NCBI RefSeq assembly: GCF_041146795.1
Contig: NC_135177.1
Span: 23,534,560 to 23,598,559 of the forward strand
Length of the DNA: 64,000 nucleotides
DNA from: Maylandia zebra
Lineage: Eukaryota; Chordata; Actinopteri; Cichliformes; Cichlidae
Reading direction: 5' to 3'
Both the position numbers and the translations under genes were made by a program. Positions 22,101 through 33,322 of this stretch are shown piece after piece. The notes beneath the pieces were generated by a model. That model was given only the letters and a program-made list of their open reading frames with translations, was not told the origin of the DNA and made no database searches. Numbering within the stretch: position 1 is the stretch's first letter; every line of letters starts with the position of its first letter.

Positions 22101-25100
22101 GAGGGCAGGTAAGTGTTCCTGGACAAGAGAGGTTTAAATGTTGTATGGGATGCTTCTGGCTGATTCCAGATCATCCGTTCACGTTTGAAAGGCACTTCTG
22201 TTTCCAGTACAGTGAATATACTGAATTTTTCACTATAACATATTCAAGTTTTCACAGCATGCTGCATCAATTCTGACTGCATGACTTTAATTAGCATGCT
22301 ATGTTAGAGGAGCAGAATTATTCTCTTTCTTTTGTTACATTTTAAGTGGGTTTTTTTCAGGGTTTCTTCTTCTTCTGCCTTAAGATAAATAGCAAGTAAC
22401 TGTTAACTGTTTAATAAAGAGAAATATCCTTACATACACCTAATCAGAAACAGCAGTCATTATAAGAGAACCTTATAATACTTAAATTATAATTTTCCTC
22501 CCAGTAATTCATTTTCCCACCTTTCATACCCTGACATGCTGCCAGTCTGTCTTAGTGAATTAAGTTATTAATTAAGTTGTGCTAGCATAATAAGACATTT
22601 TTATAATGAAGATTTATTATTATGTATTTATTTATTTGCCTGATGAGGATATGAATGACATACAGTATGCCAGCATGTTCATTCATCCACTCATATATTA
22701 AAAAGAATGTGGCTTTCCTTGTAATGTGTTGCAATCCTCACATCATAAAAACTAAAGGATTTGAAACTTTTTTACAGGATTATGTTTGAGGTGGTTAAAG
22801 GTGTGTTAAGCACTTGGTTATAGAAACACTGGTGTTATGGTTAAACCTGGAAAAACACAAAGGTGGTGTGACAGGTTACGTTGATATATCCTGATATATC
22901 CTTTTTAAATCAAATTGTCACAAAAGTGCTTTTGAATCCTGAACCTAGTTACATGTTAACTGCATGTTAAAATCATTTGCCGCTGAAAGTAATCCACAGT
23001 GACAGTATGCTCTATTTTATTTCTTTTTATTTTATTTTTTGCAAAAAGAATCTTATTTTTTAAAAAGACTGTTTTCATTGTAAAAGGAAAAATGTTCAAA
23101 GGTCTTTGTGAATAACTGATATGAAATTTCTCGTCTGTCTCTCTGGTGTCTTTTCCATTTCTCGATCAGTGTAAGTATTTTGAAAGCTAATTAGCTGGCC
23201 TGGCCCCTCCCCATCTTTCTCTTTCACTCTGCACACATTGGTGTGGCTGTCTGGATCACTTTTGTATGTGACTTTCTTTCTTACACTCAGTGTCATTGTT
23301 AATGTGCTGTGTGCAGGCCTCAGTCTGGTGGTGGGGCTGGTGCTCTACATCTCCAGTATTAATGACGAGGTGATGAACCGTCCCAGAGAGCCTGAGCAGT
23401 TCTTCAATTACCACTACGGCTGGTCCTTTGCCTTCGCTGCCTCTTCCTTCTTACTCAAAGAGGTCAGTCGAGGCTCTGTGTGTGCTAGTTAGAAAATTTG
23501 GGAAAGAGAGTGAGAGGCCCTTTTCAGACATGAAAACGTGAAGCTGCTTCATCTTTTTGTTAAAGCACAGCATTTTGTCATTCAGACATGGTTCGCTTAT
23601 ACAATATTTTCCTCACTGCTTCATTAAAATATTCCCACTGCATCAGGGGCATCTCCAGATTCCCATTCCTGTGTTAGGTGTCTGCCTCAGAGTATCAGAG
23701 TGTGCAAAAGCACTATATTGCCAAAAGTATTCACTCACCCATCCAAATCAATGAATTCAGGTGTTCTTTCCTTTGTACACCTGTGGCCACTTCCATGCCA
23801 CCTTTACAAGTGCGAGCGTGAAATTTCCTCGTGGCTAACGGTCAGCTGTTAGTGGTTTTATAACAAAGTGGAAATGAGTGGGACTGACAGCATTTTAACT
23901 ATGAAGTGATAAGCCACGTAAAATCACAAAGCAGGGTCAGCAGATGCTGATTCTTTTAGATTAGCTCGAGAACAGTGCATAGAGAGCTTCATGGAATGGG
24001 TTTTTATGGACACCCAGCTGCATCCAAGCCTTACATCACCAACCACAAAGTAAAGCGTCACGTGCAGCGGTGTAAAGCACGCTGTCACTGGACTATAGAG
24101 CAGTGGAGATGTGTTCTCTGGAGTGACGAATCTTCTCTTCTCCATCTGGCAATCTGATGGACGAGTCTGGGTTTGGCAGTTGCCAGGAGACCAGTAGTTT
24201 TTGAGTATAGGGGATTATGGGGGATTCTAGTGTGGGGTTGTTGTTCAGGTCTGGGCTCAGCCCCTTATTTCCAGTGATAGGAAATCTTAATGCTTCAGCA
24301 TACAAAGACATTTTAGACAATTTCATGCTCCCAACATTGTGGGAACACTTTCGGAACGGTCCTGTTCCAACATGACTGAGCACCAGTGCATAAAGGAAGG
24401 TCCATAAAGACGTGGATTAGCCCTGACCTTAACCCGACAGAACATCTTTGGGATGAATTAGAAGGGAAACTTGAGCGAGGCCTTCTCATCCAACGTTAGT
24501 GTCTGATGTCACAAATGCCCTTCTGAAAGAATTGTCAAAAATTTCTGTAAACACACTCCTAAACCTTGTGGAAAGCATTCCCAGAAGAGAAGAAGCTGTT
24601 AGTGATTATTTCCAAACCTCGACCATTATCAGTTCTGTTGTTAGTAATATATTGTGTCTATATTACATATTGTGCTGTTGGTGCAGGGGTTAGGTCTGTC
24701 AGCCTCACAGCAGATGTTGGTTTGAATCTTGTGGTGGGCGGGGGACTCCCTGTGTGGAGTTTGCATGTCCTCCCTGTCTCTTCATTGGTTTCCTCATGCT
24801 ACTACAGTTCTAAGATTCTGGATAAAGCAGATAAAGTGCTTAAGTTGCATTGATTAAAGCATTTTATGAACATGTGTTTAAAAGTGATTTGTACTCTAAT
24901 GCACTGTAGAAATTTGGGTGGCTGTAGCTCAGGTGGTGAAGCAGGTTACCTAGTAATTGGAAGGTTGGTGGTTCAATTCCAATCTGCATGCCAACTATCG
25001 TTGGGCCAAATGCATCCATCAGAGTGTGAATGTTAGATAGAAAAATATTAAGAGCATTGAAAAAAGTGTATCAGAACACAACAGACTTGAAGATCACTTC

Positions 25101-26659
25101 TAACCAAATTTTCAACACAATCCTTATTTTTGAAAGACATTTATGTTTTCCCATAGTCTCTATGACTCCTTCTTATTGTGCCATTCCTCTTAAAAATATA
25201 TATATCCTAGAAACACACCTACACTAATCAATTACGTTTGCTTCACATCTGTCGAAAAACATTGCCAGTATTGACTGTTGTGAAGTATAACAACACTTTT
25301 GAACACAACAATTTAAAGTGTCCTATCAACACTTTGTTGTTGTTTCCACTAGTGTAACTAAGAGCAGGATCTCTGCAGCTGAGAGAAAGCTGCGATACAC
25401 CGCTGGCACACAGGCTTCAAGAGAAAGACTTTTCTTGTCTCTTGTGGATTTAGAATAGCAAAAATGCATCATGCCAAATGTCCCCATGTTAGGAGTTTAA
25501 CAGCTCACAAAGTAACAGAAGACACACGTGAAGTTGTAATATTGTGCCTGCTTTCCTGTAATGTGACTGGAGGTAGTTCAAACTTGTGCTGCTTAAAAAT
25601 TGACAAGCCAGCATTAAGAAAAAGTGACCATGAAGCTGATGCTGTAATATATGAGAGATGTCTGACAGGGGCTATAGTGTGTGCTTGAGTGTCTGATTGC
25701 ACACGTGCAACACAGTTTGTATGGTGCAGGTACTCCCTGCTGAGTGTGATGATCTGTATTCTGAAGGTAATGTGAGGTATTAGTGGTTATGATGCAGAAC
25801 AGCAGGGTTTCCGTACAGCTGTGCTCATGTGTGAATTCGTGCATGGTGCAGTTTCACGTGAGTCCTCATCTTCACATATCCCTTCCTTCTCTCCTTCCTC
25901 CTCCCCGTCCTGCAGCTTCCTCTCTCCTGTCATCAGTGGCCCTGCTCTTAATGTGCTGCAGTGGCTGATTCAGTGTAAACTAACTGTCTCCTCTGATTTT
26001 TCCCTCATCTTTTCTTTTCTCCGGACTCCTTGTTGGCTATTGTTTTACCTTTAAATTTATTTTATACATTCTTCTTCATGTCTCCTTTTATTAGTCATTT
26101 ATAATCACATCCCACACACCTACTCGTTACTGTTTCTTTGAAATGTTGTCTCTGAACAAAATACGCACTGTCACATATAATCTAATCTCGCTCATCTCTT
26201 TAGGGGGCCGGTGTGATGTCAGTCTATCTGTTCATGAAACGTTATGCAGAAGAAGAGATGTACCGCCCCCACCCTGCGCTCTACCGCCCCCGCTTGTCTG
26301 AGAGCAGCGACTATAGCGGCCAGTTCCTCCAACCAGACTCCTCCTGGCCCCCACCAAAACGTGGACGCAGCACCTCTGAGGCCTCCAGCGACATCTCCAT
26401 CCAGCTTAACCAGACTCCGCCAGCCCCATCAAAAAGCAACCTCCAAGCGGTTGGTCCAGGCAGCCCACCTTCTGGCTCTTCTTCCGCAGGAAGCTACCAG
26501 ATGCCCCCACAGCCTACCGGTTATCCCTCCACACACACCCTGCCCAGGTCTCACTCCTCACATCCCCAGGGCCAGGCTCTTCCAATGGCCATGCCTCCAT
26601 CACCCGTACCTCCCCCTCATTATCACACACACGTGCACATGAGCGCTTCCCCCTGTTAG
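18956..26659 (+). CDS. cacng7: TARP gamma-7 (calcium channel gamma-subunit family), complete
   Basis: Tetraspan claudin-superfamily auxiliary subunit of AMPA receptors. Exons 18956-19151, 19454-19540, 20465-20605, 23317-23462 and 26204-26659 (stop TAG) join to 341 residues with phases 1,1,1,0. Start: the ATG directly follows acceptor CTTCCAG and gives MSTCSSRALTILSTVFGACG, nearly identical to vertebrate gamma-7/gamma-5. Gamma-7 is preferred by the whole-length match, the QFLQPD segment and the position behind prkcg. Seen: four hydrophobic segments, the GLWRVC claudin signature, sequon NQS in loop 1, and C-terminus ASPC. Human gamma-7 has 275 residues. The extra length is a Pro/Ser-rich insert in the cytoplasmic tail. 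Expression is expected in neurons, consistent with the upstream RE1 pair. Confidence 0.95.
19454..19540 (+). CDS. cacng7: cacng7 coding exon 2: extracellular loop
   Basis: 87 bp, phase 1 to 1, residues 66-94. Encodes GSENGRCVASEYFTEPDIEI then TTENTANIL. The Cys of GRC pairs with the Cys of LWRVC in claudin-like folds. Confidence 0.95.
19541..20464 (+). other. cacng7 intron 2 with an L2-like fragment
   Basis: 924 bp. The segment about 19885-20125 resembles the C-terminal end and tail of an L2-type LINE on the minus strand (listed separately). The rest is AT-rich. Confidence 0.6.
19885..20125 (-). mobile_element. L2-like LINE 3' fragment
   Basis: Reading the minus strand gives SVRTFKNRLKTFLLTQS, like the C-terminus of L2-type reverse transcriptase proteins (FKxxLKTxLF), followed by a tail TGCTATATAAATAAA. 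About 240 bp, 5'-truncated. Confidence 0.55.
20465..20605 (+). CDS. cacng7: cacng7 coding exon 3: TM2 and start of TM3
   Basis: 141 bp, phase 1 to 1, residues 95-141. Encodes RTATPFPMVSLLFVFTAFVI, then SNIGHIRPQRTILAFVSGIF and FILSG. The cytosolic HIRPQRT loop between TM2 and TM3 is invariant in gamma-5/-7. Confidence 0.96.
20606..23316 (+). other. cacng7 intron 3
   Basis: 2.7 kb, AT-rich, with pyrimidine-rich stretches about 21330-21420 and 21620-21690. No coding segment and no mobile element that I could delimit. Confidence 0.6.
23317..23462 (+). CDS. cacng7: cacng7 coding exon 4: TM3 end, second loop, TM4 start
   Basis: 146 bp, phase 1 to 0, residues 142-190. Encodes LSLVVGLVLYISSINDEVMN then FFNYHYGWSFAFAASSFLLK. 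Acceptor GTGCAG, donor GTCAGT. Confidence 0.96.
23711..24610 (+). mobile_element. Tc1-like DNA transposon relic
   Basis: Begins with CACTATATTGCCAAAAGTAT, a terminal-repeat type common in teleost Tc1 elements, and later encodes fragments of a DDE transposase: RCKARCHWTIEQWRCVLWSD, then (shifted) HLAI, and further on LNPTEHLWDELEGKL. The copy has internal deletions, frameshifts and no recognisable 3' inverted repeat, so it is inactive. Confidence 0.8.
24676..24790 (+). mobile_element. tRNA-like SINE fragment, copy 3 of the (ATGG)n-tailed family
   Basis: TGTTGGTGCAGGGGTTAGG...GTTTGAATCTTG...TGTGTGGAGTTTGCATGTCCTCC parallels the 5' half of the copies at 16899 and 17361. Degraded, and the tail is absent. 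Confidence 0.6.
24916..25050 (+). mobile_element. tRNA-derived SINE, second type
   Basis: GGGTGGCTGTAGCTCAGGTG followed by GGTTCAATTCCAAT resembles tRNA A and B boxes, then TTGGGCCAAAT...GAGTGTGAATGTTAGATAG. A more complete copy of the same family lies inverted at 50061-50310. Confidence 0.7.
26204..26659 (+). CDS. cacng7: cacng7 coding exon 5: TM4 end and cytoplasmic tail
   Basis: 456 bp including the stop, residues 191-341. Encodes GAGVMSVYLFMKRYAEEEMY, then YRPRLSESSDYSGQFLQPDS, a basic KRGRSTSEASSDISIQ stretch, about 60 residues rich in Pro/Ser/Gly/His, and the end HVHMSASPC. The RGRS-SEASSDIS segment and the SPC end match gamma-7. The Pro/Ser-rich insert between them is longer than in mammals. 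Confidence 0.95.
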   Translation, partial: GAGVMSVYLFMKRYAEEEMYRPHPALYRPRLSESSDYSGQFLQPDSSWPPPKRGRSTSEASSDISIQLNQTPPAPSKSNLQAVGPGSPPSGSSSAGSYQMPPQPTGYPSTHTLPRSHSSHPQGQALPMAMPPSPVPPPHYHTHVHMSASPC

Positions 26660-27352
26660 GAATAAGGAGCTTCAGGAAGGAAAGTAGACTCTTCATAATC
26701 ATGTACATTTATATGTGATGACAGTAAATGTTGAGCTTGAATTGCAGATCATGTCAGAGGAAGTGGAAGGAGACCAAATATATTTTCAAATGTTAGTTTT
26801 GGAGCAAATATGAACTGAGATCAAAGGCAGTTTTGGAGATTGAGCGGGAAGCTTTAACAAAAACTGTGGACTGAGAGAAACAAATAGGACAAAACATGGA
26901 AGAAGGGAGAAATAAATGGGAGGAAAAAGTGATTCCTAGAAAGACATAGAAGGTTAAGCTGAGTTACAGAGGAGATACCAGCGAGGGAGAGTGAGGCAGA
27001 CAGAGCGTGGGGCTGCGGTATAATACGGAGATACTGCAGTGCTGCAGGAAATTTGTATGCACTTGGAAATGTACAATGCAAAACACTCTTCACAAAGAGA
27101 GAATGCACATAGCTTTTTTTTTTAACATACATATACTATGCCGATACATGAACTATGTACATTTTTACCAAATGGCAAATGCAGTTAAATATTCTATTGT
27201 CTTCTCTGAATTTAGTAAATCATCAATTCAGTTTCACAACTCACACTGTCAAGTTAGAGTGATCAATATCATGAATTAAAAATAGTTTTAAAAAGAAGTT
27301 AAGTAATGCTGAATTGAGAAAACTGTGTATGGATATCGTGTGAAAATAAAAA
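26660..27352 (+). other. Probable cacng7 3' UTR
   Basis: AT-rich, no coding content. AATAAA at 27345-27350 is a candidate poly(A) signal, chosen by position. Other AT-rich variants are possible. Confidence 0.45.
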
Positions 27353-27642
27353 AAACACAGAAATTGATGATGCAATGAAACATCGTCAGGAGAAATCAAC
27401 TTACTGTTTTACATCTTTGTATAAGATACAAATTTCTAACTTGCTGTATATAATTGCTCACGAGGGTGTCTGTAGTAAACTGTAAATGAAGCTTTGGCAC
27501 AAATTACATCAATGAAAGGTCTGACTCATTCTGCTTTGGAGGAAGACTCTGCAACAGGCACACCACAGTCAACAACACGCCCTCAGGATGCAGGCATGCT
27601 GGTTTGAAGGAGGAACCACCCAACAATGATACAGGCGGCTGA

Positions 27643-27655
27643 TGCCCTCTACTGG
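27643..27655 (-). promoter_or_regulatory. CTCF-like motif
   Basis: Minus strand reads CCAGTAGAGGGCA, fitting the CTCF core CCASYAGRKGGCA at every position. It lies between cacng7 and cacng8, where an insulator would be plausible. Motif only. Confidence 0.4.
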
Positions 27656-28484
27656 CCACTGTCCTGCACTGACCCCGGTATCAGCCATGGGTCTGGTTCA
27701 CTACTTTAATGCACTCTTCCTGCTTCCCTGACCTCCACTGTGTGTCTATGGCTGGTGCAGCACAGATGACAAAGTTACACTCATGTAAGGAATGTATGAC
27801 GATGATGAGACGAGTGTTTGTGAACGATACAAATCAGGAGTGACACATAACTTTAAAGAATGATTAGAAAGATTTTAAAAGCTTTGTAGCTGTAAATGTC
27901 TATCTGGAAAAAGTCACAACTAAGTATTAATTGCATTTTTACTTGCTGCTTAACGAACAGCGGCACACACCATTAAAGGCAACATTTAATTTAACATTTT
28001 ATTATTGCAGCTTGTTTGGCAGGCATTTGTGACAGCATTAGTACAAAGTTTTTAGAATATCTGAAATAATGTGAAAAACTAAAAAATATAACGTTGAGCT
28101 CTTTCTGTGTGTTGATGAGTCTCTGAGTGATCCCTGTGTCTATGAAATGCCGACAAATGACGATTAAAAATTTGTTATAATTTTTCATTGCAGTTCCAGA
28201 GTTTTCAACACATTCAGCTTGCTCTCAGGCAGGGAACATAAAATCCTCACATAATGATGCAGATTTTTTTTCAGTAATAATTAACATGATTTATAGATTT
28301 TAATAGTTGCAGATTAATTTTCTGTTAATAAACTACGGATAAACAGACTTCAGCATCTCTCTCTGGGATGGATTCCCTGTACCAGCAGACATAGGAGGCT
28401 CTTCTGTAAGATGTTTGTAGCCACACGTGATTATTTTGTGGTGGTTTTGAAGTGTAGTGAGGTGCTTTCTCAGACGGTCTAGAA

Positions 28485-29031
28485 CAGGGGTGTCCAAAAT
28501 AAGGCCCGGGGGCCAGAATCTTCCCAGAAAAGAGTCCAGTTGTGAAGAAGGATACACATTTTGGATTTTTAACTGTGCTTTCATAAGTTTTACAACTTTT
28601 CCTTCCCCTTGGCTATTCATAAAACACTAATAGATAAACATTTAAGTGACAGAAAAGTTTACACTTTTCCACTTACTAAAGAAATGTCTGTTTTGTTTTT
28701 TGTTTTTTACATTGGATCCACAGTAAAAAACAACAACAACAACTGTTTTATAATTACAGGACAGTGGGAAATGAGCTACTAGAACTTTTTCAGTAATTTT
28801 ACACATCTATTTCTGACAATTTTAGCACAAAGAGTCATGCTGACCGATTTCTTTCATTTATTGCAGCTTCATTTCTTTATCACGTAGAAGAATTGAGACA
28901 CGTTGTTGAAAGTGCACTTCTTTTTCTTATATCAAGATAGCGATTAAAGGCATAGTTAAACTTCTTCACACTGACAGAAAGGGGTGTTTCACTGGTCCGG
29001 CCCATGATGTACAATGAGTTTGACATCCCTG
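28485..29031. mobile_element. hAT-type MITE, 547 bp
   Basis: Ends are imperfect inverted repeats: CAGGGGTGTCCAAAATAAGG at the left, against CAGGGATGTCAAACTCATTG reading inward from the right, each followed by a GGCC-containing block. The flanks GTCTAGAA (28477-28484) and CTCTAGAA (29032-29039) match at 7 of 8 bases, the 8-bp duplication expected of hAT transposases. No transposase inside. Confidence 0.8.
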
Positions 29032-30855
29032 CTCTAGAAGTTGAACGCTTGTTAAATGATGCAGTATCACAAAACCCAGAGCAAGGCAAGAAGAACCTGC
29101 ACATCAGAAACATAATTCTTTCCTCTATAATAGACACATTTGCTGTTTGTTTTAAGGTGCATCTCTCACAGCGAGACATCCCTATAATAATAGTGTATAT
29201 GGGCTCATTATAAAGATCACTGTGATGCTGGAGATAGGGAAACACACTGATGTCCTTCACTGCATGAGTGGGATGAAAATTATAGCTCACAGCTCACAAG
29301 TATAAAGTGAGATCATTGTGATGTCATGTTTCACCTACATGCAGGGTTATACACTCCCCTGCTTTTTCTTTAAGCACTTGCACACATTGGAATTGAGATG
29401 ACACCCAGTGTACCTGCAGCTGTCTTTGTTGATTGTGCTGTTGCAGTTAAGGGGTCAAGTGCCTTGCTCAGGCACACCTCAACAGTAGCTGTTAAAGTTT
29501 TTTTCTCCAGTCAGTTAAAGTGTGCTTCACTAAATGACTTTGGAGCAGCTGAAAATAACTTTCCCTTTTAATTCTCAGAAGTATTTAATAATACTTTTAT
29601 AACTCCTAAACTCCTTTCATCTCTGCAACTCTTTGTTTTTCCATCTCTATCCCTAGCCTCATGATTCGTTTGCCTCATGATTATATAAAAGAGTGTAGCT
29701 GTGCTTGCTTCTGCGGAACAGCCTGATCTTCATCCACATTACCAGCTTTCTAAAATAAAAAATGGGCAAAAGAATCCTTTTTTTAGTGTTTCAAAGATAC
29801 TAATTGTTATGATATTTTGATACCATAGTAGCATTTACAGGATATTGTTTTATACAGGAAAACTGTTACTCAATAAGGCCCATATACTAGTTGTTTTTCT
29901 CTTTCTCTATGACCCAAGAATTAATGTGTAGGACTCACAGGCTGGTACTCCAAGGTCGAAAACACCACAGAGATGAGACCACTCCTTTACTCCCATCCTC
30001 CCTTTTCTTTATCTCCTGGAAAAGGCTCGTTAAAGGCTAGGTGGTTCGTTTCAGAATTCACTAATGAAAGAACTCTGTATTTTATGTCTAGGAGTGTATT
30101 TTGCTGGGATGATCATAAATTATAGCTGAACTGATAAACTACACACAGGATACTTCTTGGCTCACAAGGCAGGAAGACGTTTCCTTATTTAGTCTGTACC
30201 GGTTTGAACTGGGAAAGCTGACACACGAACCTTTTTTCCTCTATATAAACTGCTGTGTATCAAATAAACCTTTGAGTCGATTGGGAAGGCAACCTAAAGC
30301 AGTCTCTGTTTTCTTGTTCTCCCAAGCTGCTCCCGAGCTCGTACTAACACGCTGAATGGCATACCTGAGTGTTACTTTAAATAATTAGGAATCTTAGAAG
30401 GAAAGGACAGAACTCTGCTTATCGCTCACGCCACAGAGGAAACCCGGGACGGCAATTTCCTTCACTAATGCTGTCTAATCTGGTGCTATATGATGCAGAA
30501 GAAAGTCACTGCTTTTAAAAAGTTGGTCTCTGACACTCACTTTGCTCTGCTGTACAACACTTTTGTACAAAACTTTTAATGTGGGTTGATTGTGCTCTGT
30601 TTGCACTTCTGTTGTTAGATGTTCAAAATGTTGCCATTTCATTTTAATTATTTTATATATTATAGCACTACTACTACTACTACAATATTGTAGTCATGTG
30701 ATTAGACATTGTCCTGGCTTCTGGCTGCTCTCTTTGATTGAGGGAACCTGCAAGTGGATGGATGCTGTACTGCAATGAATCACTGGGTGTTAACTAGACT
30801 CCCTCCTCAGTCATAGCACGCCAGCACAGCCTGAGGGCAACAATTGATCAGAGTG

Positions 30856-30856
<1 letters not shown>

Positions 30857-30928
<72 letters not shown>
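30857..30928. repeat. (TG)n microsatellite
   Basis: About 72 bp of uninterrupted TG dinucleotides. Potentially Z-DNA-forming and length-polymorphic. Confidence 0.95.
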
Positions 30929-30929
<1 letters not shown>

Positions 30930-31710
30930 CTGCATTTGCTGGCATGTGTACTTGTGTTTATCACAGTGAGACTTGAAAAAAAGGATAAGAATTAACAGTG
31001 AGAGATATAAAAAAAATTTTTTTACTTATTCCTGTCTCCAAAAGCAGGGATGTCTGTGCTGAACACTGTGTCTTTTAAAAGTGTGTCACAGTAAGACAGA
31101 AATGCCAGTTTTTGGTGAAGGTCACAAAGGAAGTACAAAAAAGGAGGGCGTTGTGTAGGTGAACTAATAATACGTACAGTGCAACAGCCTCGTTGTGGTT
31201 TATGACCAAGCTGTAACTCATATCAATCTTTAGAAAAAAAATTAACACACATATTTCTGACTGAAACCATTATTAATTAAAAATGAAGCGCAAGATGCTA
31301 AACATGTGCATAGATGCATAGGAGGTGCAGCATGCCTGGTTTGACATCAGAAAGTCAAACATCCACAGTCAATACAACTAAAACAATGTGTAAACTCTGC
31401 TGTGTGATCATCTGGACTGAGGGTTTCCTGTGTGCGAGCGCCTCTCCTGATGAATGAAGCCCGACTGTAGCTGCAAACAAGTGAGATTAAACCGTGGCCT
31501 GTGCTTGTTTGGACACTTTTCTGCAATAGTGTACTTTACACCGTGAGCGTGTGTTGACTTCTGTTTTCCCCTGCCTTTTGTTTGTGTGTGTACATACAAA
31601 GTTTCATGTGTGTGTGTGTGTGTGTGTGTTGAGTGGATCTCTCTTTTCACCATCACCATTACTGCATGAAAGCCCTGTCAGTCTGTATTAGGTTCTGCCT
31701 CTTCCCCTCT

Positions 31711-31732
31711 GTGTGTGTGCGTGCGTGCGTGC

Positions 31733-31803
<71 letters not shown>

Positions 31804-31811
31804 GGGGGGGG
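31711..31811. repeat. Compound (GT)n-(GCGT)n-(GA)n-G(n) microsatellite
   Basis: GT runs interrupted by GCGT units, then GAGAGAGAGA, then a G run. A smaller GT run lies at 31607-31629. Confidence 0.95.
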
Positions 31812-32100
31812 AGGGAAAGGTTGAACTAGGCAGTAAAGCCATTTTAAAGCTACTGAAGGTCATTGTTCGCTCACTCTGTTTTATGCGCACTAAATGCTGT
31901 GTGAGGTCAGCAGCTCTGGCTTCATTTTTATAGATCTGCGCGTGAAATAATCCGATCTATACCACACCAGCTGTGTAATTTCCCCAGATGATTTGATCAT
32001 TTTACCACTAATATTACAGCGCTACTGCTGAATTTCCGTTTTTGCTGATATTGCTGATACACTGATATTAACCTGTGGATGTTTGATTCCGTCTTATAAA

Positions 32101-33002
32101 CCCCCCCCCCCCCCCATCTCTCTCTCTCTCTCTCTTACTCCTCCCCCTCCTCCTCTCTCCCTCTCTCTGCAGGGCTGCGCTTGTGCTCCATTTCCCAGAA
32201 CTACCAGCGCGGCCCTCATCATCAGCATCATCACTACAGAGGAAAAGTGTCCCACTGGCGCTCCATCAAGTCGCTCTCCAGCAAAGGAAAAAAGAAATAT
32301 CGACATCAATAACGCTCGCGCACTTACGAGCTGGTCATAATAGGCTACTTACGAGCGCGCAACCATGAGCGTGTGGCACACGCTCCAATAAGCACATCCA
32401 GACCAATTCCCTCAATATAAGAGGGGGGTGAGGGGGGTCATGCCTTCGTAGTGATCTCGTAGCACAACATAGGCTACTGTGGGAGATTTCATCTTGTGTC
32501 GACGATCCAACCTCATTCACATTTAGCGTGGAGTTTTAGTGTGATGCGACAAGTTGCTCGCGCCGCGCGCAGTGTGGAAGAAATCGATGGAGGAGCAGAC
32601 AGGCGGGCGAGCGCTCATCCAACCGGAGGGGAGGGGGAGACGCATTCTCCCCGAGTACACACAAGCAGCGGCCACATCCACTGTAGACAAATCCGTGTTC
32701 AGTGACGTGTTTTGTACTAGCCTTTTTTTTAATATATACACATTGAACCATTTTCCACCTCAGACTTAAATTTAACCGGGACCTGAGACTTCACTCTTTT
32801 TTTTCTTTTTGCTCCTAAATTCATGATTTTTAATCACCCCTTTCGATTTAATTATTTATTTTGTTGCCTCGATAGACCCGTTATTTAGCGCCGTCCACCT
32901 CCTCTCTCCTGTTCCCTCCATCCCCTTCTCTCTCTGGGAGTGCAAGGCGCTGCGAAGCTCGGAAATTTAAAAAAAAAAAAGAGAGAGAGAGGGAGCCTGC
33001 AG
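32101..33002 (+). promoter_or_regulatory. Candidate CpG-rich promoter and non-coding first exon of cacng8
   Basis: CpG-containing stretch in an AT-rich surround (GCGCGG, GCTCGCGC, GCGCGCAACC, CTCGCGCCGCGCGCAG). It ends in a GAGAGAGAGA tract and a strong donor CCTGCAG/GTAAGA, putting an exon end at 33002. It is 19 kb from the cacng8 ATG and on the same strand. It could also be an independent non-coding transcript. The segment at 51060-51312 is an alternative first exon. Confidence 0.4.
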
Positions 33003-33314
33003 GTAAGACCGCCGTAAGCTTCTTTAAAATGATTATAATTGCATTGAGACACTGTTGTTTTGACTTTGCAGCTTAATGAATGACAGTTCATCCAGGCTCA
33101 TTTTCATAGCACATTGATTTGTTTCACGTTGCCTGCAACTTAACACACTACTGACAGTGTTGATATCGTAATTCCAGAAAAGAATAATAATATTTCTCAG
33201 ACTTCCACCACTCCTCTCCATCTCCCTCTCTCTCTCTCTCTCTGATTAAATGCTGAATGATAATATTCCCACCTATTTTGCGCGGGCCTATAATTAGCGA
33301 CCGCAACGTCTATT

Positions 33315-33322
33315 ATGCAAAT
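33315..33322 (+). promoter_or_regulatory. POU octamer motif
   Basis: ATGCAAAT followed by GATCAT, within a non-repetitive CpG-containing stretch 0.3 kb after the candidate donor at 33002. A motif match only. Confidence 0.3.

Larger units (their letters stand above)
23463..26203 (+). other. cacng7 intron 4 with mobile-element relics
   Basis: 2.7 kb holding a decayed Tc1-like transposon (23711-24610), a SINE fragment (24676-24790) and a second SINE type (24916-25050). The remainder is unremarkable. Ends with the acceptor CTCTTTAG. Confidence 0.65.
27353..32100. other. cacng7-cacng8 intergenic region
   Basis: 4.7 kb without a recognisable gene. Contains a CTCF-like motif (27643-27655), a hAT-type MITE (28485-29031), a degenerate fish repeat around 29450-29500 (TCAAGTGCCTTGCTCAGGCA), and GT microsatellites at 30857-30928, 31607-31629 and 31711-31811. 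Confidence 0.5.

Noticed and set aside
24916..24990. Possible tRNA gene
   Set aside because: A- and B-box-like sequences are present, but no complete cloverleaf, and the unit continues into a SINE body that recurs at 50061.
32083..32769. Small coding frames in the CpG-rich segment
   Set aside because: Open by composition only. No conserved residues, and the segment looks like promoter or leader exon.
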